This document shows positions 27,585 through 40,228 of a DNA stretch of 64,000 nucleotides, one piece after another (within the stretch, counting starts at the first letter, position 1; the number at the start of each line of letters is the position of its first letter). The position numbers were made by a program, and so were the translations under genes. The stretch covers positions 649,248 to 713,247 of the forward strand of contig CAJJDN010000026.1 of assembly GCA_905182985.1 (NCBI GenBank), in the 5' to 3' direction. The notes under the pieces are model-generated. The model made no database searches and was not told where the DNA came from. It saw only the letters and a list, made by a program, of their open reading frames with translations. Origin of the DNA: Paramecium sonneborni. Lineage: Eukaryota > Ciliophora > Oligohymenophorea > Peniculida > Parameciidae.

Positions 27585-29079
27585 TCAAATATTTGGGCTT
27601 AAGCATTTCTTTAAAAAGCTATAGCGAGGTTTTTAAGAATCTCGTTTTTCTCCAGATAATAATCTATGTGAAATATAATTTTCAGTTTATGGACTATAAG
27701 AACTTTTCTATAAAATCTTTGAATCTGAAGAATCTAAAATTGTTGGCAATTTGAGGCTTTTTTGTAAATTATTGCTAATTTATTGCTCCTTTTATGAATT
27801 TCTAGGGGAAAATTTAGAAGAACGTCTAAAATTATTAATTATATTATAAGGTATCCCTTAAATTTTAGATGATCGTCTCTGAATATTCAAGTTAAATACT
27901 TCAAAATTTAAGATGTCAGAGCATTTTAAAGAATCTAATTAATTTGCACCTTTTTAACTTAACAATATCTCAAAAAATTGCTATAAAGTTGGATTTGAGT
28001 TCATTAACTCAATATCAGCCACACTTTCATAGTTTTTCATTAATAATTCATCTAAGATAAGTTTTTCTTAATATAGTCTCTTTTAGAAAATGCTATAAAT
28101 AACAATACATAAGGCAAGAATATCCTTTTTTCTAATAAATTAAATAAGTGGAGTTTATTCATAAATATTAAGATTATAAGAGCTAAAGAGATTTTATTCA
28201 ATGATTTCTGATTTTCCAAAGTTTATAATACAGGCTGAAGTTAAATCTTATGAATCTCTTAGAAGAATATTATCAAATTTAATATCATTATGAAAAATAT
28301 TTCTTTCATGAAGATAATTGAGTGATTTAAATAATGTTTACATCAAGATTATTGTTTCTTATTCAGAATATCTAAACCTAAATATAGAATTTTTCAAATT
28401 TCCACCTTCCAACAAATCAGTCACTATATATATGTTCTCATCACATTCGAATGTTTCATGAAGTTTGAGTAAATTATTGTGATTAATTTTTCTAAGAACA
28501 GCTAACTCATTAATTAAATATTGTTTCTCAGTATTGTTATTTCTTGAAATCAGGCTTTTATCAATAATTTTCACAGCCACTTTTTATCCATTAATGATTT
28601 TATAAGCCTTGTAAACCTAAAATTATTTTATAATCTACTGATGAGCTATATCCCTCTCCTATTTTTTGTCCCAGTTTGTATTTTAACGAGAAGTCAGTTT
28701 AGATAGCGAATTTTTTTATTGATTTCCACAATTCAATTATTTCTCCATATAACTCAATAAATTATCCATTTTTGCTTATTCTTAGCCCTAACTGCTATGT
28801 TTTAGAATTTAAAGTCTTTTTGACACAGACATTATAGATGTTTATGAATCTTTCACCTTTCTTTCATATATATTTAAAAAATACTTCATCAACTATTTTT
28901 ATTATAGGCTCTTGTAAAAATAAGTTTGTAGGGTTTTGTCGATTATTATATTTCATTAGAAAGTTTCCAAATTGTGTAAACTCCATCTAAAGATGAGGAG
29001 GATTACAAAATAGTTACTTCCCATCATTAAAGAAAGATGATTTAGAATAATCAGATTATAAAGTCATAGTTTTTCTCAT
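27585..29079 (-). CDS. PH-like domain + predicted pseudokinase
   Basis: About 470 aa from ATG 29079-29077 (MRKTMTLQSDYSKSS) to TGA 27587-27585. An alternative start is MEFTQFGNFL, 37 residues in. Introns at GTATTT..AAAG near 28890 and GTAGAT..TTAG near 28635. The PH-like region ends YGEIIELWKSIKKFA. The kinase begins YKLGQKIGEGYSSSV, with the VAVK lysine present. The catalytic loop reads ERNIFHNDIKFDNILL (HND for HRD). The metal-binding DFG is NFG (ACIINFGKSEII), and the CGTPGY..APE segment is absent (NIYEQTPLIQFIRKKDILAL). Loss of the DFG Asp and activation segment suggests a scaffold or regulatory pseudokinase. The reading frame is fully open, so this is not a dead gene. Confidence 0.82.
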
Positions 29080-29460
29080 TTAGATTTTAAGAATGATTAT
29101 ATTTTTTTTAATAATTAGTATTTCAATTCATGTACTTCTATTAACTGAAATGATATTTCATTTTAAATTATCTAAGTATGAAAAAGAATAGTGGAATATT
29201 TTATATGTTTAAAATTTCAAACTTTAATGTATTGGAAATGGATTTGGTTATTGAATTCGCATAATTTGTTCTGAGAAAAATTTTTGAATCTTATCTTAGA
29301 GATGTCGTATTTGAAGTATTTTAAAATTGAAATTTTTGTTAAATTTTATTAAGTCTAGTTTTTATTTTTTAATATAATTAATAGGAATTCATCTATATTA
29401 CTGAATAAAAATTGTATAAATAATAGTAATAATAATTTGTTTTAGATGAAAAAAATTATA
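29080..29460. other. intergenic, no gene seen
   Basis: 381 bp of AT-rich sequence between the pseudokinase start and the small PP1-docking gene's stop. Short open stretches exist, but none has a recognisable product. Confidence 0.4.
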
Positions 29461-29943
29461 TCAATTGCGTTTTCTCTTTAGTAATTAGCCTAATTACTTT
29501 TGTTGAGTTAGACTAAATTATTTTTTTTAATCAGTATTTATAAACTTCACGCTTTTTGGTGGTTTTGATGTTTTTTAATCTTTTTTTTTAAGAATGCTTC
29601 GATGAGCATTTATTGAATTATCCAATGATGAGTTCACATTATTAGAGTCTAAATCAAATGAAGAATCGATAATTTAATTTGTATTAATTAAATATTTCTC
29701 ATTTGATTATATTGAGTTAAAAGCTACATCTTAATCTATATGATTGGTTGTAGAGACTGTTTGTGAGGCTTTTCTTTATTCTTACACTTTATTATTACAA
29801 GCTTCAAATTGATTTATGAATTTAGTTTTGATTACATATTAAGAGGCATAATGAGGACCAAAGTACTCAAAATTAATCTGTTCTGAATAAATTTCAGATA
29901 GACTATCAGTTTATTATTTATTACAATTTGCACTCTATCCCAT
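29461..29943 (-). CDS. small disordered protein with SILK and RVxF PP1-docking motifs
   Basis: An uninterrupted 160-codon ORF from ATG 29943-29941 (MGQSANCNKQQ) to TGA 29463-29461. It is hydrophilic and low in complexity, without membrane segments. Near the C-terminus HRSILKKKDQK is followed by PPKSVKFINTD. SILK and K-x-V-x-F, in this order, are the two classical short motifs that bind the catalytic subunit of protein phosphatase 1 (as in inhibitor-2-type regulators). Hence a PP1 regulatory or targeting subunit is inferred. The C-terminus ends in a basic LLKRKRN, which could be a nuclear signal. No homologue recognised beyond the motifs. Start chosen as the first ATG in the open frame. Confidence 0.68.
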
Positions 29944-30156
29944 TAATAATAATAAATTTTGATATTCGAAAAGAATTAATGAATTAAATAATTTTATTTT
30001 TTAAGTATATTACCATGAACTAAAAATACAAAATGAAAATTCGATAAAATATTTATTCTTTAAGAGTATTTAGGATGTAATTTTTCTCCTGTATTTAAAG
30101 AAATATATTTTATTCATAAATAAAATTAAAATAAATCTTTTACAAGTTGAGAGACA
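29944..30156. promoter_or_regulatory. divergent intergenic region
   Basis: 213-bp AT-rich spacer between the small PP1-docking gene (minus) and the long coiled-coil gene (plus); presumably both promoters. Confidence 0.35.
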
Positions 30157-33100
30157 ATGGCTTCTTTTAGACCACTACCTGTATTGATATTAAATTAATA
30201 ATGTATAGATTCACCCACCAAGAATTTAAATGTAACCTGGAGCACCATAATTTGCTACAGTAATAATTGAAACACCTCCAAGGAAATAAGCTCCACCAAT
30301 TTAAATAGAGTTTGATGAAGGATTGATAACTAGAATGTAAGAAGAGATTGATGTGTGGAGAAATAAATATTTCTAATTAGAATTATCATTTTAAATAAAT
30401 GCTGGAGAATTAAAGAAGGTGATAATTTCATTTAATTTTTAGATTGATTATTTAGAAGGAAGAATTAAAGTACTACAAGATGCAATAAAAAAGTTAAATA
30501 TAGAAAATAGAGGTTAAATAAACTAAAATGAAATTTTAAGAGTAAAATGTGATGAACTTGAATTAGAAAATTAAGATCTCATAATGGCAAGATTAGAAAA
30601 TAAACGTTTAAGATAATTGTTAGATGATGCACATAATGAGCTATCATAGGTATAATTGTTTAAATATTTTTAGGCTAAATAAACCATTGCCAATTATGAA
30701 GATTAATTAGCAGATTTAGCAATTAAGGATTAAGTAATAAAAGAACAAAAAGATAAGATAAATTAATTATTATAAGAAATCGAGTTTTGGAAAAAGAGAT
30801 ATTAACAATTAGATACAGATAGAATAAAAGGTATGGAAGAATTTAAGAAAAGTAGTGAAACATTGAGAAATTCATAATTTAACGAATTAAGAAGAAGTGG
30901 ATCAATGTAAGTTTAAGGATATTAAAATGAATTAAAAAACTTAAGAGTGTAATTAGAAAGATTGTAATAAGAGAATAATGAGTTGAAAGATAATATTCAT
31001 TAATTGGAGAGTACTAAAAATGGTTAGAATTCTTAATTTAAAGAGGTAAATGCTAAACTTGAAAGTTCTACTAAAGAGATAAAGAGATTAAATGATATAT
31101 TATTATAAAGAGGTTAATAAAACAAGTAATTAGAATTAAGAATCAAAGAGCTTGAAAGGTAAGTGAGTGAAAAAACTATCTTGAAAGAAGAAATTGATAA
31201 ATTAAAATAATAATTAAATGAAAAAAATAAATAATTGTAAGAATAACATAATTAGATAACATAATTGAATAATCGAATAGCTGAGTTAGAGCGATTACTT
31301 TAAGAATCTAAATTATTTAAAGAAAAAATTTAATAATTATAAACTGAAATAGCATAATTGAAAGCAATTATTAAGGGAAAAGAAGAGGAAATAGCAATCT
31401 TGAATTAGAAGATTACAAATCTTACTGATTAACTTAAAGAAATAGATAAAATTATTTAAGAGAAATATGCTTTAGAAAATAAGGTAGCTATGCTTGCAAC
31501 AGAAATTGAAAGAAAAGGAGCTTAATTAAAAAATAAAGATAAAACTATTGATGAATTAAGAGAAACTTTAGATTAAAATAACCATACTCTTGCAGAAGTG
31601 GAATAATTGCAATAAGATATAGAATCATTGAATCTTGAACTTAAAGGAAGAGAAGATTTAATTAAAGAACTTGATCAAAAATATCATGATGCTCTTAAAT
31701 ATTAAGAATAAGTGTCATAATTAGAAACATAAGTATTTGATTTATAAGGAAAAGTTGCTATGCTTTCTTCTGAAATTGAAAGATAAAGAATTAAATTAGA
31801 TAAATATAAGAAAGATTATGATGGTTAATAAGATAAAATAAATTAATTAAATGATGTAAAGTATGATTTTGAATCAATGTAAGATGCTTTATAAAGGTAT
31901 AAATCATAGGAAGATCAATAATAATAAGAATATGATAATTGGAGAGAATTATTAAAAAAAGCTGATCTTGAATCTTCTGAATTATATAAAACATAAGAGA
32001 CTTTATCCAGTGAGAAATAAATTGCTTAAGATTCATATGAAAAGTTGAATGGATAGATAGATGAATTAAATAAATTACTTTAAGAAGAAAGAGCTAAAAT
32101 TGAAGGTTTACATAAAGAAATAGAAAAGTATTAAGATTTAGAAAATAAAGTTTATGAAATGTAAAATAAGACAGCTATGCTTTCAGCAGAAATTGAAAGA
32201 AGAAGTGTTAAAGAAAAAACAAAATAATAATAATTTGATGAGTTATAATAACATTCAAATTAATAATAAGAGGATTTAGAAAAGTTAGCTTAGATTGAAT
32301 AGGAAAATGAAACATTAAATGAGGCTCTTAAAAAAACTTAAGATGAGATTGCTTCTTTGTAAAAATTATAAGATGAAACATAAGAAAAATATGAAAAAGT
32401 ATTATCAGAAAGAGGAAATCTTGAAAATAAGGTGGCCATGTTATCAACTGAAATCGAAAGATAATCATATAGATTAAAAAATAAAACAGAAGAGTGTTCT
32501 TAATTGAATGAAAAGAATTAAGAATTATAAGGTGAAGTATTAAGACTTTAAGATTTACCAGCTTAAGTTGAAGATTTAACTTAATAAGTTGAAGAATTAA
32601 GACATTTATTAAATGAAGCTGATCTAAAATAAGTTAAATTAACATAAGATTTAGATGTGGTTGCTCATGAAAAAGCATAAATTGAGGCTGAAATCTAGAA
32701 ACATTAAGATGAAGTTAAATTATAATAATAATTAGCTGAAGAAGCTAAAAAACAATTGGCTAATTTTACTGAAAAATTCAAGAGTGTGGAAGATGAAAAT
32801 AGTTCACTTAGAGCTTTGGAATCTAAATTATCAGAATATTAAATGAAAACCGCTTTATTGGCTTCTTAAATTGAAGCTTAAAATAAAAAATATTAAGGTA
32901 AACTTGATGAAATGGCTACTTTATAATAAAATTATAATGATCTTAAAGCTCATCAATTAGATGTAGAAGATATATAAGGAGAATTAGAAAGAACTATAAC
33001 CATTTTAAATGAAAAAGATAAAGAACATGGTTTATATGATAAAAAAATTTAAGAATTAGAAGCATAAATCAAATAATTGGAAGATATTAAAGTATTTTCT

Positions 33101-33357
33101 CAATTTATTATATTAGTATCAACTAGAAAGTAAAATGGCTATGGTTAGTAGTGAAGTTGAAAGAGTTAAATACAAATACGAAAAATTATAGAAGGAATAT
33201 GAAGAAAACCATTAAAGATTATTAGAAGTTGAAGAACAATTAGTAGAAAATAGTAAAGAGGTTTAGGCTTTAGAAGATGTAATAAATATATATATATAAT
33301 TTAAAGGAATTACATTAAACTTAAAAAGAATTAGCCTAAACTAGAAAAGCACCATGA
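30157..33357 (+). CDS. long coiled-coil protein with periodic K-V/T/M-A-M-L-x-x-E-I-E-R motif
   Basis: About 1,030 aa, almost wholly coiled coil after a short proline-rich head (MASFRPLP, then PPRKQAPPIQIEFD). Introns at 30181-30208, about 30420-30443, 33092-33116 and about 33280-33307. Six copies of a motif like KVAMLSSEIER recur, with the Lys codon at 31481, 31751, 32168, 32429, 32846 and 33132. Once the intron is removed, spacings are 90, 139, 87, 139 and 87 codons. Such ordered coiled coils form filaments or striated fibres. A cortical or ciliary-rootlet component is an inference only. The terminal exon and stop (33355-33357) are less sure than the rest. Confidence 0.78.
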
Positions 33358-34071
33358 AAGGAAGAATGATCAATTATAAAATACAAATAAAACAATATTA
33401 TTATCAATTAATGACGACTGTGTTGATTTGGTATAATATTGGCATTCATTTATCTTATCTTACTCTTAGATTTATTTGTAAATTATACATGTGAGATAAA
33501 GTTCTAAAATCTTAATCTATTTTACTATTCAGGAATAAAAATTTCATTTTTTCTTTGCTTTACTTTTTTCTAATAATTTCTAAAATACTTTTAATCCTCA
33601 AATTGTTCAACATAATATTTAGAATATCAATATAATTCTATTTAATATAATAACAATCATCAATTATGTTTTTTAAAAAGTTTCTTATTAAATTTAAGAG
33701 TTTAATTTTAATTATCAAAGTAGAACTATCAACTCATATTAAAAATTATCCAAGGTTTTTTTTTAAATATTCAAAGTAACTCTAAGGAATCAATGAAATG
33801 TTGTAAATAAATTTCATTTTCTTCAATTTTATTTCAATTTAATTTCTTATCCTTTAACTATTATATATTTTTAATCTTATTTATGAAAAATAGTTAAATA
33901 TAAATTATAATAGATAGATTAGATCAAAAACTCTCATAATCCTAATTTTTAGTATTTCAATTAATTTTGATTTTAAGAAAAAAAGAAACCAACGTAAATA
34001 TTTTATGAATAAAATTTTTGTTTTTCTAGAAATTTAGCTTAATGCTCAACATTTAAAAAAATATAATAGAT
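33358..34071. other. intergenic, no gene seen
   Basis: 714 bp of AT-rich sequence without a recognisable gene or RNA. It may include the 3' end of the coiled-coil gene if its last exon was missed. Confidence 0.4.
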
Positions 34072-34716
34072 ATGGACTAAAAGGATATTATAAACAAATA
34101 ATGCCAATAGCATTCATACTAAATTATTGCAGTTGATTTAAAATGTGCAAAAACTTAGAATGAAAAATATTTATGTGCTAAATGTTTAATATTGAGGATG
34201 GAAGGATAATAAATTATATTATTGAATGAACTGATTTAAATGATCTAAGAGATGAAAATAAAATAAAAGAAACATAGCATTGAAAACAATTAGACTTAAT
34301 TAGATTATATGAAAATGCTACAACAATCACTTAAAGAATGCACCAATCATATTAAAGAAACATTTGAGAAAACTTAAAACAATATTGAAGGTCAAATCAA
34401 AAAAAACGAAAATGAAATTTAAATAAAATAAGACAGTCAAATTGATATAGATTTAGATCAAGATATTGAAAAGCTATCAAAATATTATAAAGGAAATAAT
34501 TAATATGAATTACCTGATGGATCTTCAAATAAAGAAATAATTGAGTAATTGATAGAATGTGTGTAAAATTAAATTGGATAAATTTCAAATGTTTAAGAAT
34601 ATTCTAAGATATCAGAATCAATAAAAAATATAAAAACGCAATTTTCAATTGATATATCCACTGATAGTGATTAATTTGAAAAGCATGTAAATTTATATAA
34701 CTAAATAGATTTGTGA
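34072..34716 (+). CDS. short B-box-like / coiled-coil protein, truncated relative of next gene
   Basis: An uninterrupted ciliate-code ORF of 214 aa. The N-terminus has a Cys/His zinc-like pattern (NKQCQQHSYQIIAVDLKC, then KYLCAKCLI). Helical Gln/Lys-rich coiled coil follows (DYMKMLQQSLKECTNHI). It stops at TGA 34714-34716, just 22 bp before the start of the next gene, which carries the same type of head plus coiled coil and a TLDc domain. The two could be tandem relatives, the first lacking TLDc, or one gene whose join I could not place. Function unknown. Confidence 0.6.
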
Positions 34717-34738
34717 ATAACATGGTTTGGAAATTATA

Positions 34739-36624
34739 ATGGTTAATTTAGAATTTGATGAGTAACAGCATAATAGGTTAGCATGTGCAAAATGTATTTA
34801 AGAATTTCCTAGAAAATATACAACTTTAGAAGATGTAGAATAAAATTGGATAAAGTTTAAGTGTCATTCTAAAGAAATGATATCAAAATATATTAAAGAG
34901 AGAGAATCTAAATTTAATTAAGCAATTAAATTTATTACAAATTTGAGAGATAAATATTTGGAAACATTGTAGACAATCATTAAAGATTTGGAAAAAAACA
35001 AAATTATAACTGAAGATCAGCTATCACCTATTCCTTTATTTTCTGAAGATATTTATTATTTAGATCGTAATTAATTTAAAGGAATATTGGAAGCTTTGAG
35101 TTAAAAAGATCTATATCGTTCATTAAAATTAAAACTTTCACAGTAAGATCAATTAGATTCAATTTGTTATCATAAACTTAAAGAAGTATTAGAAAATCTT
35201 ATAAAATATGATCTATTTACCAAAGAATAAATTATGATGATTGAAAGTAATTATAAAGGTATGATTTAATTTTAATAATAGTACTATTAATTTTGAGTGA
35301 AAATGAAAAAGAAGAAATCACTAATAGTGTCAACATACAATAATTCTTGGAAAATAGCTCTTTATTGCAATCTTATTTGTCTATTTTTGAAGATTCTATT
35401 TAAATATATTAAAAAATCAAAGGATAAATTGATAGTCTTTAAGAAAATAAATAGATATTTTAATTTTTGAATTAGAAACAAATAATTATAAAAGAAAGTG
35501 AATAAAAAGAATAATTATCAGATTTTTAAAAAATTTTTCAAAGATAATACTAATAATTTGAGATGTTTTCAAAAAAGTTACAAAATATGATTATAGTTTA
35601 TTAAAATGATAATTTATTATCATAATAATAATGTGAAATTTAAAAATTAAAGGAGAGAATCTAATCAAGAATAACTATGTAAATTTAAATTAAACAAAAA
35701 TTATCAAAACAACTAATTGAAACCAAAAATAAAATTAAAAAACAAACACTAGATTTTTAATAATTAAATTATGAATTAGAAAAGTTACAATAGAATTTAA
35801 AGTAGAAAGATGAATCAGAAAAATAATTAATGATTAAGCTTGAATAAGAATCTTCAAAATTAGAATAAATGAAATAATAATCAGATGAATCTAATTAAAA
35901 AAATAATACATAAGTTGAACTTTTGAATAAAACAATAACTGATCTTAATTTAGAAATAAAAAATAGTTAGACAAAATTATAATAAAAAGATCAAAAAATA
36001 AATTCTCTAGAATAACAACTATAAAATTCATAAAATTAATTTAATAAATTATAATAGGATCATACTAATTTCCAAAAAGAAATCAAAGCTAAGCCAAATG
36101 TATTGTAAGATGCATAATATTAAAAAATATTATAAACTATTGAAGAAAAATCAAAATAAACTATAAAATGTTCAATTTTAGTTTTTTGTGGATCAAAAGA
36201 TGGATTAAATCATACATAATTTTGGAATAGAGTTTATGGTAGAAAAAATTTATTAATGGTATTCAAGTCAAATACTAATTATATTTGTGGAGCATTTTCA
36301 CCTTGTTAATGGTTATAACATTTAGGAAATTACGTTGTAGATGATACATTACAATCATTTTTATTTTCTTAAAATCACAATTAAATATATCCTATAAAAC
36401 CTGGTAATAAAGCTCATGCAATTTATTGTAATTCATCTTATGGGCCTACATTTGGTTCTGGGCATGATTTATATATACCTTCAAATTTTAATAGTGTTAG
36501 TTCAAGTCTAGGATCAGCTTATTAATGTGACTAATATGGTAGTATAACAGCATCAACTCATTTATTTGGTTAATCTGGTGTTTAAATTATAGAATGTGAA
36601 ATATTTGAAATAGTATTTAAATGA
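34739..36624 (+). CDS. B-box-like / coiled-coil / TLDc-domain protein
   Basis: About 620 aa with one intron (35259-35281). The head has LACAKCIQEFPRKYTTL and KFKCHSKEM, a zinc-type Cys/His pattern. About 350 residues of Gln/Lys-rich coiled coil follow. The C-terminal ~170 residues form a TLDc domain: CSILVFCGSKDGLNHTQFWN, GRKNLLMVFKSNTNYICGAF, DTLQSFLFS, then GPTFGSGHDLYIPSN and ECEIFEIVF at the end. TLDc proteins in animals (OXR1, NCOA7, TLDC2) bind and regulate the V-ATPase. Ciliates have expanded families pairing TLDc with B-box-like heads, whose role is not established. ATG 34739 is the first Met before the zinc pattern. Confidence 0.82.
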
Positions 36625-36885
36625 ATTTATTTGTCACAATTATTATTTTATATATTGTCTAAGACTTTTAAAAATTGAATAATGGAATTATTACGATATA
36701 TCAATCTTAGTAGTAATTTGTTTTATAAAAGATGTTTTCTAAAATAATTAAAAAAGAAAATAATCATTGAATGATATATTATCATAAAAAATTATATAAA
36801 AACTGTGCTGGTTATTTTTCTTTGAGATAAGATTTATTATTTTAATATAAAAATATATTATATATTGAAGTAGAGCTAACATATT
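36625..36885. other. intergenic, no gene seen
   Basis: 261 bp of AT-rich DNA between two plus-strand genes. Nothing recognised. Confidence 0.35.
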
Positions 36886-38719
36886 ATGTACAAGAAAATC
36901 TAAATTTTAGAAAAATAATAATAAAAACTAAATTCTTAATTATTAGATTATGAAAATAATACTACCCAATCTTTCCTAGTTTATAATTTAAAAATATTTA
37001 TGAGATTTCTTATTAGATAATCTAATGTGTAATAAAACCTATCGTTATAAATTGATAAATATGATGTAATTATTTTTAGATTTTTGATGGGTGTAAGATA
37101 TTTAAATACATTAATTTTGAATAAAATTTATTGTATGTAATCGTAACATGCTTAAAGTGTTTCTACTGGATATCTACTCCAAAAAAACTATATTAATAAA
37201 CTTTACACACTTTCAGATAGTGTCTGTTAACAAAGAAAGATAGTGATACCTAAATAAATTAGTTTAGATAAAGAATAATTATACGAAGAGTTAATTAGGG
37301 AAAAATAGCATAATAAAGGTTTATAAAATGAAATAAATAAACTAAAAGCAAGGTTATAATGTTATGAAAAGGATTTAGTTATTTAAGGTGAGGTGGATTA
37401 TAAAAGGGAATTAAAATAAGCACTTATAAGATTAAAAAAGAGAGAAGAAGAAGTATTTGAATTAATGCAAAGTACTAACTATAAAAGAATTATAGAAATG
37501 GAAAAGTTAATTTAATCATTAAAATAAGAATTGGAGAAATATCATGTATATTAAAATTTTTAAGGAAGCACAGAGTCAATAATTAATGATAATATAGAAT
37601 TATTCTAAAAATTATAATAATCCACTTAATAGATAAAAGAATTAGAAAAAATAAAAGCAGAATATTATTCAATAGCAAGAAAACATTAATAGTTGTAATT
37701 GGTTTTATAAGCAAAAGATTAATAATTATAGAAATTTAGAGAGAGAGATCATTTAAGTGAAATGAATGTAAAGCATTCAAATAAAAATGAATCTTAATTA
37801 AGAGAAGAATTATTAACAAAAGATGAAGAGATATCTCATCTAAAAAATTAATTGGCTATTGCTAGAAAAACTAATATCGAGGATAAAGCAATTATAGAAT
37901 AAACTTAATAGGATCTTCAATAAAAAATTAATCAACATGAATATGAAAGGTAGAATTATAAAGAAAGAATTGAACATTTATAAAAAGAAATTTAATAATT
38001 ATCTGAAAAAGCAAGAAACTTTGATAGATATTTAACAGTAAATTAAAAGAGAAAAACAACACATGTTGATGACTAATAATCAAATTCTTAATATACTTAA
38101 GCATAAGATAGTGATTAAATGGTGAAAAGTATTTAGAAAAGTTAAGTAGAGGATATCGCCACTGAATTAAAATTAATTTTAAGAAAAAACAACATTTCAT
38201 TATAAGAAGCAGAATAAGTAGTTTCTTAATTAAACTTAGTTATTATTTAAAGGTAATGAAATATCAATTTAAGAATTGGAGTAACTTTTAGGAAGAGAAC
38301 CTTTTAAAGTATTAAGTTCCAATACATTAGCTAGATACATGATTGAAGATATGTAAGAAAAGTACATTTTTATTTCAATTATTAGAGAATTTGAGTATAA
38401 TTCAGATTTGAAATCACCAGTACCTCATGTTAGAAGTGTTTTTCGAACATTATTATAACACTACTAATTAAATTTTGATGATTAAATCTTACAAACTGTT
38501 GCAAAAGCTTGTTTATAGATATTCGAATTTTGTTCAAGAAAAAATATTTCAAAGCTTACATAATAAGAATTATTAGAAAGTATATCATAATTAGATTTGT
38601 AATGGAATTCAAAATGCTTTGATTGTTTTTAACAATTATATTATAATAAATTTAAAGGTTTCCTGCAATTTGATGTTCAAAATATTAAAAAGTTATTTGA
38701 ATAGTATTAAATATAATGA
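36886..38719 (+). CDS. coiled-coil protein, unknown
   Basis: About 600 aa, essentially one long ciliate-code ORF interrupted by a 22-nt intron at 38218-38239. The start MYKKIQILEKQQQK leads into a non-coil segment (FLVYNLKIFMRFL), then extended heptad-rich coiled coil between about 37240 and 38060 (ELKQALIRLKKREEEVFEL, QLQLVLQAKDQQLQKF). A compact C-terminal ~150 residues (QELEQLLGREPFKVLSSN, NTLARYMIEDMQEKYIF) is more ordered and may be a conserved ciliary or basal-body type domain, but I do not recognise it. Ends at TGA 38717-38719. No enzyme motif. Confidence 0.75.
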
Positions 38720-39660
38720 CTTATGTAATTATTTTAAAATTATATTATATATATATTTTAATAATGATAATTTTCTAAATTCCTTATGATCTTAAACTAT
38801 AAAAATATATAAAGATATTAAAAAATAATTTATATCATATTTAAAAAATGTTACAAAAGTCTTGTTAAGCCTTTTTAGGGACTTGAATTATTTTTGATTT
38901 GACTATAAAAAGAATATATTGAAATAATACAATTATTGATATATATTAGACATAAATTCAGAAATAAAAATTTGCATATTTTAATAAAAAATATCATTAT
39001 GATATATTTATATTTTTAAACCAAGAGTAATTCTGAAAATATCACAAATTTAATTATTTACAAATTGTTTGTGAGATGTTACATGATAATAAAATTTTAA
39101 AAAGAAGAATCTCTAAAAAAATAATTCATCTAAATGTTAAAAAATAAATATATTTATTTGTTAATTTTATAATAAATAAATAATAAAGTTAACTTTTTCT
39201 CTTAAAGTTATATAATTTTTTGTATTTTGATATGATATCTTAAAGGAGAATATATTGGAAAGTGATTTATTCAATAATAATAAATTATAATAATTTATTT
39301 TCAAAATGGTTTTGAATTCATAATAAATAATTTTACTCATCCAAAAATAAATAAATTCAATATATTCAGTTAAATGAGTTTATTTTAAATATAATAATGC
39401 TTAACATTAGAAAAACTAATAACATAAATGGATTTGATAATTTTACTAAGTTAAAAATGTTGTATTTAAATTGACAAAAATGTATACAATAACAAATTCA
39501 CAAAAATGATCATTCTTTAATCTTATTCCCTAAAATTGTATTCTAAAATAATCCTTCTAAGTTTGAAACTTTGCTACATCTAGAGTATATATAAATATTA
39601 AGTACTTTTTATATTATGCTTCCTTAATGTCTAACATAGAAAGAAAAACTTTCTTCTTTT
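38720..39660. other. long AT-rich intergenic region
   Basis: 941 bp of very AT-rich sequence, the largest featureless gap inside the gene-rich part of the window. I saw no tRNA cloverleaf, no recognisable ORF and no clear tandem repeat. Confidence 0.4.
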
Positions 39661-40065
39661 ATGGTTTATTTTCTTCATTCATATGTTCACTATGTTTTTT
39701 TGAAACTTTATTTATTTTTTTTTTCAAAGGTATGCTATTCTACTGTTAAATAGGAGGAGTATCCTCATTTTTGTGATTTTAAGAGTGTGGAAATTTTATT
39801 TAATCTGGAATATAGGTAACTTAAAGCTAATCTTGTTAATTTAGATAGTTATAAGTACTATAAGATTTATATTTTAAATACTTAAACATTTGATTGTACA
39901 TAAGCATCTGATGATGGATATATTGCTGTTAAAGGTAAAGGTTTTGATGATAATAGGTAAAACAATGCATAAATGAATTATAAGGAATTATTAATAGAAA
40001 AAAAGATCTAGATTTAAAGAGCTTTATATAAATAAATCATGCGTCATTTATTAACTTACAGATGA
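39661..40065 (+). CDS. possible small protein or gene remnant, unknown
   Basis: A continuous 134-codon ciliate-code ORF. It starts with a hydrophobic stretch (MVYFLHSYVHYVFLKLYLFF) that could be a signal sequence or a misread intron: a GT..AAG stretch of 36 nt lies there. A soluble part follows (SVEILFNLEYRQLKANLVNL, ASDDGYIAVKGKGFDDNRQN). It has no recognised family. It could be a real small gene, an exon of something larger, or decayed sequence. It converges on the PTB-like gene. Confidence 0.33.
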
Positions 40066-40228
40066 TCTTGCATTATAATAATAATGATAATAATTTATGT
40101 TATATTAATAAAAATGTATATCTAGAATAAATATTAAAATTAATCTGATAAATGATAAAGAAATTAGAGATTAGAATTATTCAAATTATAGTTGTAGGAA
40201 TGGTAAATAATATATTTTCTTATTATAA

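Noticed and set aside
31791..32036. Minus-strand 81-codon ORF rich in Leu, Ile and His
   Set aside because: Antisense shadow of the long coiled-coil gene.
37928..38200. Minus-strand 90-codon hydrophobic ORF
   Set aside because: Antisense shadow of the plus-strand coiled-coil gene; hydrophobicity arises from the complement of A-rich codons.
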